A DNA stretch of 64,000 bases, from assembly GCA_022885665.1 (NCBI GenBank), contig JAGQDJ010000033.1:984109-1048108 (forward strand), given 5' to 3'. The DNA is from Triops longicaudatus. Its lineage: Eukaryota > Arthropoda > Branchiopoda > Notostraca > Triopsidae. The notes beneath the pieces were generated by a model. It did not search any database. It worked only from the letters and a program-made list of their open reading frames with translations, and was not told the origin of the DNA. Positions 35,830-47,908 of this stretch are shown in pieces. Each line of letters starts with the position of its first letter. Positions within the stretch are counted from its first letter, which is position 1. Position numbers and translations under genes: made by a program.

Positions 35830-38463
35830 ATGATGGGTGTCGATGGTGAGATCCAAGTACCTTCGCAGCCTCTCTTTACGCGCTCCATTGCTGCCAATCA
35901 CCACCGCACTGAAAGCAATACCAGCACAGCCTCTTTACAGAGTCAAGCGTCCTCGTTAGAATCGGAATCTCACGTCTCATCCTCATGGGGCAGTTCTCAC
36001 TCGGACATTTTAAGTAGCCTCAACCATACCGTGGAAAGTTACGAACTTCCCGAGAACAAGATTGTAGCATGGAACTGCGACAGGGAAAGCTCCCCTCCTC
36101 GACCTTCGTCGCCGGATGCGGTGGTGTCACGGAAGAACGAATTAGCCCTCCCTCTCAACCCGAAATACTTGCACTCGTATAATAAAGACTCTCGTTTGAC
36201 GGATATCCAAGAAATGAACCAGCTTAATAACACGGGTTCCTGTGTCACGCCGATTGCTGACGCAAAAACCATGACGCAGTTACTTCAAACGCAAGAGAAT
36301 GGAACACTGAACGTTGAAGCTTTGAAAAATATTCTCAGTCAAACGCAAGCAGCATTAATCCATCGTACCGAGGAAGTGGAGCGTTTAAATCGTATCCGAA
36401 ATGATGTCGAGGAAGAATTGCGCGAATTAACTGCCAGTCTATTTGAAGTAGGTTTCACGCTTTCAGAACCTGTTTTTGTAATATTTGCGTGGCCGGTCGG
36501 AAGCATTGAACCACGTGAATTGTTGGTTGTTACCCAAGTATGGTAAGGACATGGGGCAATCAACCCTTGAAGTGTCTTACTTACGGGCTTTCGCCATTAG
36601 AGGAAAAATAAAAAGAGAAAGCTAAGGAAAACAGAAAGGAAGATATCATGCGTCAAGGCTTCTGTTAGAAAGGAAGATATCATGCGTTAAGGCTTCTGTT
36701 TACTTTCTTTCTCTGGTTTTCCTAACATGCTTTTGTGGGAGACACCTAATGCTGTAAACTGTAGTGTGTCATGCGACAAATTCCAACTTAATCGAAAACT
36801 ACACAGTATTACCCTGGAGAGTTAATGGAAATAATTCACATTAGAAATTAAAAGAATTGTGAATCTTAAACGAGTTCGAGATCGGAATGAGCATCTATAG
36901 GAAGACATACTAGTTGACTCCTAGTTGTGTTGAAAACGGAAATGGGAGGGGCAATACTTAATCTACACATATTTTGACGACAGCTTATCAGGGCCGAATG
37001 GTTTTACGTTTCACTAGCGTTTTGTGCAGTCGTGTTGATAAATGATCTTTCGTCTGCGAGATTTTCGTGTCTGTTCTTTTAAACTGTTCCGACCTCCATG
37101 AGGAAACTTAGCTTGAGTGTGAAAGAGTTAGAACTTGAAATTGATAAGTATGTTTCTACCATAGAACTGGTAAGAATTTCCTGTCAAGCAATTTGTAGTT
37201 ACTTTATTTTATTATTACTTTTTTTACTATTTCAAGGGGGATAGTGGTTAGAAACTCAGGATCTCTTTACACAAATGAGAAATTCGTGAAGGTTATTGAT
37301 TACTATTGTCTTCCAGGATAGCGTGCTGGAATACATAACGTGTGGTTATATTGAACCATAACAGTTGGTAAAATCTCCTGTGTCTTCTTTATAGGAAGCG
37401 CATGCGATGGTACGTGAAGCGAACGAAAAGCGTGCCGCTGCTGAGAAAGCCTTGCGCGAGTCCAATATGCAGGTGGAGGTTTTGCAAGCGGAAGTCTCGG
37501 CCCTGAAAACCTTGGTTCTGACGTCTACACCCAGCCAACCTAACCCGCATTTGCATCCTCAGATCGATAACAAACCGAATGCGACAGCTAAGAATGGTAA
37601 AGCTTTAAAACTTTTACAGAGAGGATATAGAATGGACATGAACCAATGATGTTTACTGATCTCAGGTATGAAGATCTTTTCCCGTCACCGTCGCGGGACA
37701 TCTGATTGTGATCTGAAGTATGGTAGGAAAGCTTCTCCCACACATTCACCGGACCGTGAAAGTAGCTCGCCCAGCACTTCTTCTGCTGTCGAAACGGATA
37801 ATTCGGAAATGTTTGCCACCGTTAGCGGTGACAGAGATGTGGATCCTCATTTTTATCGCGAATTTCAAGCTTGGAGAATGGAACCTAGTTTAAATCGTAC
37901 CCATCAATTTATGGCCCGAGTATATGCAGAAGACGTGGACCTGTGTTTGAACTTTCCGAACGAGGAGCTAAGTCGACGCGCACGCGAAGCCGTAGAAACG
38001 AATAAAGTCTTTGTAGAAGAAGTTGGTGATAAAACAAAAAGTCAATTTCCTAAGTAAATTGAACGTCTTCTTTCCAAGACCAGAATAATGAACACGAATT
38101 TCGGAAATTAGGAAATGTGCTCTCCTGGAAACACCTCGTATTTGTCGCTATAGAATGAAATTGGAAGAAGAAGACCAATGGTACTACATATCCCAGCTTT
38201 GCCGTAATAGGGTAAGTTGCTCTTACAATGCATACAGGCAAGGATAAATTTAATTTTCCCTGATAGATTACTGCGGTCTGTGACTTTTTTACGTACTTAC
38301 GTTATATCCAGCTTGGCCTAGTCAAAGCTTCAGGTAATTTGTTTTTTTTTTTTACGTCAGATATGAAAATGATAACGATTCTTCTTTTACAGCTAATGAA
38401 ATATACTGGGAAATCGTGCGATTGCGTAAACAAATGACGTTGGCGAGGTTAGGGTTAATGTAA
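35830..38463 (+). CDS. RAB3IP: Rabin8 / RAB3IP-like Rab guanine-nucleotide exchange factor
   Basis: Sec2-type GEF that activates Rab8/Rab3 family GTPases in exocytosis and ciliogenesis. Exons: 35830-36447, 37395-37596, 37666-38053, 38112-38211, 38267-38333, 38393-38463; total 1446 nt, 481 aa. A Ser-rich N-terminus is followed by a coiled coil that forms the Sec2 domain (RTEEVERLNRIRNDVEEEL, ELTASLFE, EAHAMVREANEKRAAAEK, LQAEVSALKTLV). The C-terminal Rabin8 region has KCALL, RYRMKLEEE, YYISQLCRNR, DFFTYLRYIQLGLVK and QMTLARLG. A second ATG follows at 35833. Intron 1 (36448-37394) is unusually long and holds a tandem duplication. Whether it is the RAB3IP or RAB3IL1 lineage is not resolvable here. 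Confidence 0.9.
36633..36700. repeat. Tandem duplication, two 34-bp units
   Basis: The unit begins AGAAAGGAAGATATCATG and ends CTTCTGTT. Copy 1 is 36633-36666 and copy 2 is 36667-36700, differing by one base. It lies in intron 1 of the Rabin8-like gene. Confidence 0.9.
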
Positions 38464-38969
38464 ACCACCTTTAAAGAAGCATTTCAACTTGGAAGTAATT
38501 TTGTAAAAATACCTACTTTTTGTACAACTTGTATACTGCCTACTCTTCCATGGTTCTTCCACCACGTTTATGGACTTGTTCTAAAATCTCTTAAATAGAC
38601 CTTATTTTGTTATTAATGTTCATGCCGTGCGCTTCCCCTCCGCGGTGCCAAATGTTTGTGTGAGCGATGACAGGAGTTACACCTGAGATTAAACAGTAGA
38701 GTATAAGGACGTTAAAACATCCTGTGGTTTTTGCAAGTACGAGATGTTTTTATTAGGTAAATTTTATTCATTAAAATTGTCTGCGTGAACTTTCTCGATG
38801 CCCCCTTAAGTAATAGTTGAGAAGTGTTACCAGTAATTACCGTCAGTGTTACACGATTGTTAAGGAACTATCGTAGAAAAAGAGCAGGTCTCGTTTGTAT
38901 CCAGGTAATGTCTATACAATACAAGTGTCGTTTAAATTGGTGTGTATTCCTTTTATTACAAAATAGTAT
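38464..38969. other. Convergent 3' region of the Rabin8-like gene and AKAP17A
   Basis: 506 bp of AT-rich 3' UTR and spacer. An AATAAA on the minus strand is at 38957-38952. Another overlaps the AKAP17A stop codon. I see no gene. Confidence 0.6.
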
Positions 38970-41051
38970 TTATTCGTGTCCTCTTCGAGACACGCGGTTC
39001 TCCTCAAAGTCGACGAGTCGGTTATTCTGCACGTCTATTTTAGATCTTATACGGCTGTCGCGGTTAACAAAGCTGCGAAGCTTGCTGTGTCGGTCGTCTT
39101 TCCCCCTTGGTGTTTCTTTCATTCGTTTGTGTGATGAAGAATTTTCTCCTTCTGTGCTACTCCATTCTTCTCTGGACGAGTGACTTTCATGATCGTTAAT
39201 TAACGGTTCTGCGAGTCTGCGTTTCACAAGGTCACGATGGCTTGAACTTGGTCGACTAGTTCCTGAATTAGATCTGGATCCAGAGGTGGATCGTGAACAA
39301 CGTTTAATCGTTCGTCTAAGTTCAGGAGACTGGTGAGGAGTTAGGTCGGACAAGGATAGTTCAGGGTCGGAAAGTTCTTTCGGCTGTTCATGTTTCTGCA
39401 CTTGACTCAAAACCGATTTTAACTTTATAGCTTGAGTCTCAACTGTATTTCGGAGGCGTTCGCGTTGCTCTTCCATTCTTTTTTCTTCCAGCTCTCGGTA
39501 CTTGCGCGTAAGTTTTGAGCGCAACTCCTTTTCTTTGTGCTCATTTTCCGCTTTTTGGAGGGCTTCTTTTTCCTACGACAAACGAGATAAAAACGTGAAA
39601 TTGCTGCAACTGCACAATGTTGGCAAAGAACATACTGCTTTTCTGAGTTCCTGTTTCGTTTTCTTCCGGTGAATATGGTCTAATTCTCTTAAAAGCTCTT
39701 GCTCTTTCTCCAGTGCAATTTCTTTCTGTCTCAGAACTCTGACTTGCTCGAAAAGGTGCTCTAACAATCGCATGCTTTCCAAATTTCTTTGAGTTAACAA
39801 GAGCTTCCTCTCTTCCAAAGCCACCTTCTTTTCTATTTTCAAGCGCGCCATCTCCAACTTCTTTTGAGCCCTCTTTTCGTGCTTACGTTCCACTTTTTCT
39901 TTCAACTTCCGTTCTGCAAGACGTTTCTTTTCGGCAGCACGATGTTCATCCTCTTGCCGTGCTGTTTCCGCACGACGCCTAGAACACGTTCTATTAAACC
40001 GATATACGAGTAAATACTGTCTTGTACCTTTCGTCTTCTCTTTTTAATTCTTCTAACTCGCGTTGCTTTCTCCGTTGCCTCTCCTGGTCGCGTTCTTCTT
40101 CCATCAGTTTTTCTCTTGCCAAAATGCGTTTCTTTATACTTAAGTCAGTCAAATGTTTGGTCCTATCGAAATCAACCTATCTAACATTAATAGTTAGACA
40201 AAATTCCAGTGAAACAACTATCCTACCTTCACAGAGGCCGTCCATGCTTTAGACTCTTCTTTGTACAATATCTTCATACCTTTTAAGGCAGACATAGCTT
40301 TTACAAATCCAACATACTCTTCAAACTGTACGTAAACTTCAAATAGACCATCCTGTCCAAACGTGCACGTTCGTAAGCCCGATATGCTGGGGTCCATCTT
40401 ATTCCGGTAAGGATCAGCTAATGGAATGTCCACAAGTCGCAATTCACCGTACTGCTCAAAAACTTTTTGCACAATTTCCTCACTGGGATTGCGCGCTTCC
40501 GAATGGCTACTACTAAGAAACCACCGACAAGGCAAATTGGCTATATAGATAGTATCGGGACGCTCTCCTTGCTTCATTTCGTTCATATTTTTGGCATCAC
40601 GAAAAAACGAATCCCAATCGTGTTTGGTAGGAAAGCTGGGCTTTGCTTCACACGCCTTCAACTTGAGTGCTTCGGGAATACCACTTATTTTAATCTTGTG
40701 CTGATCAAAGCGAGAAATCAGAATGGGAAGGTTAACTTTGCTATCAATCTCTGCTTCAAACCTAATAAACTCCAACGTAGTTTTGGATACCTAGGGTAAA
40801 TTTTCATAGAAATCGAAATGTATACCGTTAATAACGTGTACCTTAAGAACAGTGAATGTATAAGGATGTGCTAAGGCTTTTAATTTTTCCATCACTTCCC
40901 AGTTTGATACACTTTTGCCACAAACTTTCAGTAAAGGAAGGTGAACGGAAATGTGAAGCCTGGCAATTGGCTTTAAGAACAAGCCTGCTGGTTCGTAGAA
41001 ACTGACAATATCGCTCAAGTCACTGCACGGTTGAACGACGGAAGAACTCAT
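38970..41051 (-). CDS. AKAP17A: AKAP17A (XE7)-like splicing-factor-associated protein
   Basis: In vertebrates this is a nuclear-speckle protein that anchors protein kinase A and influences alternative splicing. Exons: 41051-40842, 40790-40227, 40176-40028, 39978-39636, 39572-38970; total 1869 nt, 622 aa. Family blocks: GLFLKPIARLHISV, GKSVSNWEVMEKLKAL, LEFIRFEAE, FPTKHDWDSFFRDAKNMNE, GERPDTIYIANLPCRWF with an RRM-like fold after it, MSALKGMKILYK and IKKRILARE. A long Arg/Glu/Lys coiled coil follows, including ERKLLLTQRNLESMRLLEHL. The tail is Ser/Arg-rich (RCSRSTSGSRSNSGTS). The terminal codons are GAA-TAA-A, so the stop overlaps an AATAAA. The tail is shorter than in human. The PKA-anchoring role is inferred from homology only. 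Confidence 0.88.
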
Positions 41052-42074
41052 TTCTTCAACGCCGGAAGCTTTCTTCTACAATAAGAATGAACAGTTTTAA
41101 AGATTTAAACAAAATAAAACTTATTCTTACAAATTGCTTACCTGGTATGGGTTTTACGCGAACGCAAGTTTTCGCTGTTGCCTATACAGTTTTCGTCCAA
41201 AAGTCTTGAGACGTGTGTACAGGGCACCGCAAAGTGTTCGAGCAACTCGCTTTGTAGCAAATAGTAGTTACTTCTCGCTTCTCCCTGCAAGCTTTACTCA
41301 ATTGGCTTGAAGACGAGTTATTCGAACGAGTTGCGATGCAAAATCGCGGCTTTTTTTCTCATACGGTATGCTAAATGCAACGACGCTCTATTAATTATTT
41401 TTGTAAATATTGTTACTACACTAGTACCATCTATTAAATAGTTTCTACACTTTTACAAGTGATCCCCCATTCTACGCGGCAGATCGGTTCCACGAAAATA
41501 TCGTGCAAACTGAGCCATGTTTAACATGCGGAAGGTATTGGATGCGTTCCACGCTCTCAGAAAGATTATTCTTATTGAGTTACACAAAATTCTACCAAAA
41601 AATCTAATTTTCCAAATCTCTGACCGCGTAAGTGCGAAACCGCGTAAAGCGAGATCATATAAATGGGGGATCGCTGTACTTTTCTTTTGGGTAGGGGACA
41701 AAAGAGCCTAAAATTAAGAAAAATACACCTAGTGAAAAACAGGGAATAATTTAGTTGATCATTAGTTAATAAGCTCTGGATGCAACCCCGTAGACAGTCG
41801 GAATTTAGCGAGTTTTAACTCTCATTAATTGTTTATTTAATAATTTTAAGAATATCCCTCTAAAAACCGTAGTCTACAATACACCCGTGAGGGGGCGCGG
41901 ATCGAGTAAATACAACGTCAAATCGAAATATTTACAACCAGTATTTACTTAACAACAAAGATAAGCCGAATAAAAAATTCATAAAAAGAAACCGACATTA
42001 GGTAATTTTTGTAGGTCGTGTAACGTAATTATTACCTCCAAACTTATGAATAATTTTATATAAAGTATTGTCAG
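41052..42074. other. Divergent promoter region of AKAP17A and GALK2
   Basis: About 1 kb of AT-rich DNA. Short ORFs here show no family similarity. It presumably holds both promoters; I found no defined motif. Confidence 0.5.
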
Positions 42075-44008
42075 ATGAATATTCCTGCCGATACAGTGCC
42101 ATGCCTTTCAATCGAGGATGCGGCGTCGCCTCGTTTGCTGCACTTGGCAGCGTTATTTCAAAACAAGTACGGAGTGAAGCCAAGTCACATAGCTAGGCTT
42201 CCTGGAAGGTACATAATTTCTTCATATTTCCAAGGAACAGGAAAGGACATAGAATGATTAAAAAAACATCCTACATCAGCCCTACTTATTGCCGCAATCT
42301 GTAGAGTGAACTTAATTGGGGAGCACATTGATTACTGTGGCTATGCCGTGTTTCCAATGGGAATAGAGCAAGATGTAGTTGTGGCTTTTAAATCGAATAC
42401 CGATTCCAGTGTCATGATGTCCAACGTAAATAACAGCTACCCGGATTTCGTCTGTGAAGCCGACTCGATCAAGTAGGCTTGTCAATGCTACTCTAAAGTG
42501 CCATTCCTTGGTCTACATAAGAATTTAATCTAGCATCGATAAAACGAACCCTGTTTGGTACAATTATTTCTTATGCGGAGTCCAAGGCATAGTAGAACGT
42601 ATAAATTCTCAACAGAAATCCTCGATTGGGATGAAAGCGCTGGTTTCTGGGTCAGTGCCTCCCAGGGCAGGTTTGTCTTCGTCAAGTGCGTTGGTTTGCG
42701 CTGCTGCCTTAGCTATGGCTCAAGTGAATAATGTAAATAAAATTGGGATTCTACGTACTTCACTCTAAAAGCGATACATCTTATCGATCCAATGCATACG
42801 GGATTAACTGTGTTTCATAGGTCTTGCTGTCCAAAGTCGAAATGGCAAATTTGTGTGCAAAATGCGAAAGATACATAGGTACTGAAGGAGGCGGAATGGA
42901 CCAAGCAATTGCATTTTTAGCCGAAGAAGGTGACGACTGATCTGTTTTACGTCGTATCTCATGGAGTCTATTCTCAGGTGCGGCAAAGTTAATCGAATTC
43001 AACCCCCTTCAAGCTCACAATGTGCCTTTACCTCCCGGGGCTGCGTTCGTTGTTGCCAATTCTTTGGCTGATGCTAATAAGGCAGCTACTTCTGATTTCA
43101 ACTGCCGTGTTATGGAATGTCGCCTCGCTACGCAAGTTCGTTTTCGCATTCGTTGACGAAGCATTTTATTACTTTTTTTTTCTTTTAAATTTAGCTGCTT
43201 GCCAAATTGAATGGATTAAACATGTCGTCATTTAGAAAACTAGGTGATTTGCAGAAAGCAATGGGCAAGTCGATGCCAGAGATGGCGCAAATGGTCCGAG
43301 AAAGATTACATCTTGAGCCATATACCAAATCAGAAGTAATTTTTGTTACTCGCCATTTAAACGTTTGAATTAAAACTAATGGTAAGATGATGTTGTGCGA
43401 TAGATTTGCAGCTTGCTGGGAAAGAGTGAGGAAGAATTGAATGAAAACATTTTAAGTGAAAACACTCGCAGCATTCAATCTTTCTGCCTTTATCAGAGAG
43501 CTTTACACGTGTTTGAGGGTAAAATACAACCCCTAAACTGGTATTTTAGGTGTAATCTATTTCCGACAAATTGTAGAAGCTCATCGGGTCTGGCAGTTTC
43601 GCGATACTTGTATGTCAGGAGAATCAGATTCTCTGGAGAAGCTTGGCCGCTTGATGTTTGATTCCCATGTTAGTTGTCGTGACCTCTATCAGTGCAGTCA
43701 CTCGTTGTTAGATAAGTTGGTCGATTTATCTAAAGGTCGAGCCCTTGGGGCTCGGTTAACCGGAGCTGGGTAAGGATGCCGACCTATGTCTATGGTGGTG
43801 GCAAATAATACACGTGTGTTCTAATTTTTGTCTGCATAGATGGGGCGGATGTGTGATAGCTCTCGTGGAGGAGGAAAAGGTAGCAGAATATATTGAATAC
43901 CTCAAAGAAAACTATTACGCCACACTACCGGCAGCTGAAGGTCGTGACATCGGAACCGTCATTTTCCCAACACGTCCAGGGCGGGGAGCTGCTTTGTACG
44001 TGCTGTGA
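42075..44008 (+). CDS. GALK2: GALK2-like N-acetylgalactosamine kinase
   Basis: GHMP-family sugar kinase that phosphorylates GalNAc (and galactose weakly) at C1 using ATP, in the cytosol. Exons: 42075-42208, 42305-42472, 42534-42732, 42821-42929, 42978-43135, 43195-43335, 43404-43518, 43577-43769, 43840-44008; total 1386 nt, 461 aa (human GALK2 is 458). Motif 1 is LPGRVNLIGEHIDYCGY, with the IDYCGY form of GalNAc kinases rather than the TDYN of GALK1. Motif 2 is PPRAGLSSSSALVCAA. EGGGMDQAI carries the catalytic Asp. Motif 3 is ARLTGAGWGGCVIAL. The last conserved glycine stretch reads RPGRGAALYVL, where human GALK2 has PGGGA. The SLC6-like gene follows in tandem 0.6 kb downstream. Confidence 0.93.
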
Positions 44009-44595
44009 AGCTCATCGCTGCTCAAGATGCATTGAAAAGTTGCTATTCGGCTTGGTCCCCTAAAATAATTCATTTTTTTTACATGTAATCAAAAATCGAC
44101 ACTACCTTCGCACTACGCTTACATTCCAATGGCCAGTGTTACAAAAAAGCCCGTTCACACTTAAAAATGTGTCAGTTTTGTTTGATTTACAGTCTGATTT
44201 TGCTCATTTTTTACCTATGGGCTTTGGTGCAATTTTGGAACAAATCTTCAATATTATACAGGAATATTGGGAATTTTTTTTTTGATTTTTCATATTGCCT
44301 TTTTACAAGGTCGTGCACCTTAGTTGTGAAGGTTAGCGATGTCCTTTGTGGGTGTTCGGGTTTGGTATGTGAGGTCAGGTCATCAGAAAGTTGCCCAGGT
44401 CTCCAAGCAGAGAACATCACATAAAGTACTAATGAACCGGGCTTTTCATTTCTAGATTCACAAGGTCCACAATCGTGCTATCTCTCTCGTGCGTGAAGTT
44501 CCTCTTCAGATACTGTAAGGATTTCAACAACTTTTACTTTCAGCTAGTTTTTGGTCACAACGAAATATTAACAGGACTGAAATACTCGAAAGAAA
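44009..44595. other. Spacer between GALK2 and the SLC6-like gene
   Basis: T-rich 3' UTR and promoter DNA. Short overlapping ORFs on both strands near 44211-44424 are not recognisable. Nothing else seen. Confidence 0.5.
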
Positions 44596-47500
44596 ATGAC
44601 AGTGTGGGATCCAAAATTCGTTCCGAATATTGTATTACCACGCGCTCGCTTATCTGCTAGTGCACACATAGCACTAAACCCGGCGATTTACCCAGCTGGT
44701 TCAAGGTTGTTGGTCGATTCTTCGGCAGTTGATGAAGCACTTGTTCCCTCTTCTTCTGATGCAGACGCGTCTCAACCTTACGCACTTCAGCGGAAAGATA
44801 CCTTAGATTTGCCTGTAGATTTTCCGTTTTCCAAACGACGTGAACTCCGCTTCCCCGAATATAGTTTGTCGACCCCAACCGTGGAAAACATAATCCCCGA
44901 TTACCAAAACGCAAACCATGATTATCCTCAAGTGATTTTCTTTGCTTCAGTATTTTAGTACATGTAATGGAATGATCTATTCAGCGTGTTTGTAGGGACG
45001 TCCCGAAACGAATGAAGTTGGGGGGAGCATTTTCAGTGAACTGGATTTTCTTGCCACCAGCTTAAGCTTTATGATGGGTAAACAACTGCATTGGTCGTAA
45101 GGTCTTTTTAATAATAATTCAACATTAAATCCAACCAGGGCCACGGAACTTGATTGATTTGCCGTTACGGTGCGCCCAGTACGGAGGTGTTTCTTACCTA
45201 ATTGCCCGTGTTGTTGCGCTAATCGTATTCGGGCTGCCTTGTCTGTTTTTGGAACAAGTCTTTGGTCACTTTATGGCAACGGGTCTATCGCAGGCCTCCA
45301 GACGCCTTTTACCATACAACGCGGGTTCGGAAGGAAAAGCGTATTTGCCTTACGTTCCTAACTCCGTTTTGTATGTCTAGGCATTCGTCTGGCTTTGATT
45401 TCTGCATTTGTCGTTCCATCTCTCTTGGATTCTATAAACATTGCGTGGTGCGTGAGTTATGTTGTATTCTTATTGACCGATCGGGAAGCTGTCTTACGAT
45501 CGTCTGGTGGGAACATTTTCAACGGTAAGCTTTGACGTTTTGTTCCCCCATCTGTTCTAGAAACTACTTCTGCCCTTTCTGTGTTAGGTTCGGCGGTAAA
45601 CTTTTTTCAAGATCACGTCCTTAACGCGTCTTCAACTATAAACGAGTTGGGAGATCTTCAGAGTTGGCAAGTAATTGGTCTTGCTAGCGCCTGGGCAGTG
45701 TCCCTTCTTGTAACTCTAATCGGCTTGTCGTTTATAGCCAAAGTAATTGAGTCTACCTCCAAGTGCTTCCGCTGTTCGTGAACGCAGTTTTATTTCGTTG
45801 TTTTCCGCTGTTAGCTATGTTATGTGACAAGTCTTGGGCCGTTCCTCGCCTTATCAACGCTTATGTGCTACACTATATGGAGGAATAGTGCCGGAGCGCG
45901 AGAAGGAGTGCAGCAGTTGGTGCAAGCCGAGTGGGTACAGTTGCTGCACTTCCAAACTTGGGCTGTCGCCTGTACAGACGTAATTACTTCTATGCGACTT
46001 GGCTTTGGGGTCTACGTGTTACTCGCAAACTTCACTAGAAAACCAAACAGTCCTTTGAGGTAAAGTGCCAAATTGCTCAAGGGTCTAATTGTCCCTTTAC
46101 ACAATTTCCATTCTCCTTTGTGTATTTTTATTTTGCTTGATTTGCAGAGACGTGCTCTTGATTGGCACTTTTCACCTCATCTTTGAAATATTGGCCCTGT
46201 TTGTCGTCGCATGCCTTGTTGGAAGTTTGTTACCGACGACCACAAATCCGTTTTACCTAAAGGAGCTCATATCGAACACGTCTGAACCGTACCTTCTTTT
46301 TCACACTCTGTCTTTTCCCTTATTACGTGAAGTAGAGACTTTGCCATGGTTGATGGCATTCCTGGCTACACTAACTTTATTAAGTATGGAATAATTTTTT
46401 GTTCGAAATGGTATTAAAAAATTTTCCTTGACCTATTCAGGCATCGATAGTCTTGTCTTTCTCTTGGAAACAATAGCCGCTTTGTTAAAGGTCAAATGGT
46501 GTCGACCTGTGGTTCTGGTTGTCAGCGCGGCTCTTGTGTTTCTTGCTGCTGTGCCTTTGGCAACTCAAGTTAGTGCGTCAGCAAACAACGTCGTTGTGTA
46601 CTTTTTTGCCCTGCCTTACTACGTTTTTCTTAGGGCGGAATCCATATTGTCGAGCTGTTGAGTGGACCGGTGTTAAACTGCCCCCAATACTATTTAACAA
46701 TGGGCTTAGTTATAGCGTACTTTGCCAGTGTTGGAGCTAAGAGGAGTGTCGAGTCGATTGTCCGAGCGCTGTCGAATACTTCTAATGTATTTCTGCAAGG
46801 CTATGTGGTGGTTCTGTACACCTTCACGGTTCCTCTTACGCTTATAGTAAGACGCTCCTTCAGGTCCGTTTTCTGAGTGATAAATTTTGTCTCTTTTGGA
46901 TCCCTTTTCTAATTAGGCCTGCTTGGGGTACACAATCATTAGTTCCATCTCTCTCGACGCGGAGCATAAGACAAAATGGTCTTCAGTATTTGTGTGGTGC
47001 GTAGCAGGACTCCCCTTCTGCCTCTTAGTCAGTAGGCTCCTGTGCACCCTTTTGCGTTGCAACAATGGACTTCTTTGTACAAAGGTAATTAAATAATCCG
47101 CATAATGGGGCATGCAGTTGACGATGTAGAAGAAAGGACGGGGTCAAACATAAATATATCAGTTTATTGCAGTTTAGCCGCATCTTATAATTAATGCTAT
47201 GTAGATATAATTGCGAGCGTATTCCCATTATTTCCGGTGAAAAACGATCTCGCAATTAAAATTAAGTGCACCATTAAAATAACCACGTGTCTCCATGACA
47301 AATTTACAAAGTTGATAAATTGTGTGCAACTTTGGAATATCGCAGCTTACGTTAGTTAACAAGACCTTTTTATATTGAAATAATGTAATGCCTTAATAGC
47401 TTGAAATGATTTATTATGAATTAGCACCACAAAGTGGCGTAGTAGGTAAAGTAATGCACGCATCAGCGGAACTCCGATTGATTTAGCTCAGAATAATGAA

Positions 47501-47908
47501 TCCAATTTGCTATCATCTTGTAAAATTTCTGTGTTGTGCACATAGGGCTGGAGACGCAGACTTTTACGAATAACTTTGCGCTTTTGCGAATAACTTGATA
47601 AAATAATCATCCTATATATAAATATTTTTTTTTTCTCTAAGAGTTTGGATAGAGTTTCTGCGAAACCGAAGTCTGAGCCTGTTGAGTTCACCGATACCAG
47701 ACGTGAAGGGCCGCTAGGGCGGATAATGACAACTTCGCTGTCTAGTGGCGATTTGTGTCACTCTCCATCGTCGGATTTGCATATTCGTGGCACCGTAGGA
47801 GTTTCTGCAGGTCGTTGTGCGAAAAATCTTGGTCTTGCACGATATTCGTCACGTTGTTTAAAAACTTTGCATTCCTACGACAATCCAGCGGCTTTCCTAC
47901 AAGAATAA
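44596..47908 (+). CDS. Highly divergent SLC6-family transporter
   Basis: Twelve-helix membrane protein with the fold of sodium- and chloride-coupled neurotransmitter/amino acid symporters. Exons: 44596-44931, 44996-45077, 45139-45324, 45381-45524, 45588-45742, 45815-46059, 46148-46383, 46441-46568, 46634-46846, 46917-47084, 47642-47908; total 2160 nt, 719 aa. After a cytosolic N-terminus of about 125 residues, TM1-2 align to SLC6 without gaps (LDFLATSLSFMMGPRNLIDL, then IVFGLPCLFLEQVFGHFMATG). TM6 has SMRLGFGVYVLLANF, TM8 IDSLVFLLETIAALL, and TM9-10 TQGGIHIVELLSG. The SLC6 signature GNxWRFP at TM1 reads RNLIDLP (residues 142-148), losing the gating Arg and the Trp. Extracellular loop 2 is very short. 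The last exon, after a 557-nt intron, is less certain. Substrate unknown; it could be an orphan carrier or sensor. Confidence 0.82.

Noticed and set aside
45325..45380. Open reading through the SLC6 gene at GSEGKAYLPYVPN
   Set aside because: This is a 56-nt intron. Removing it restores the SLC6 GIxxA start of TM3.
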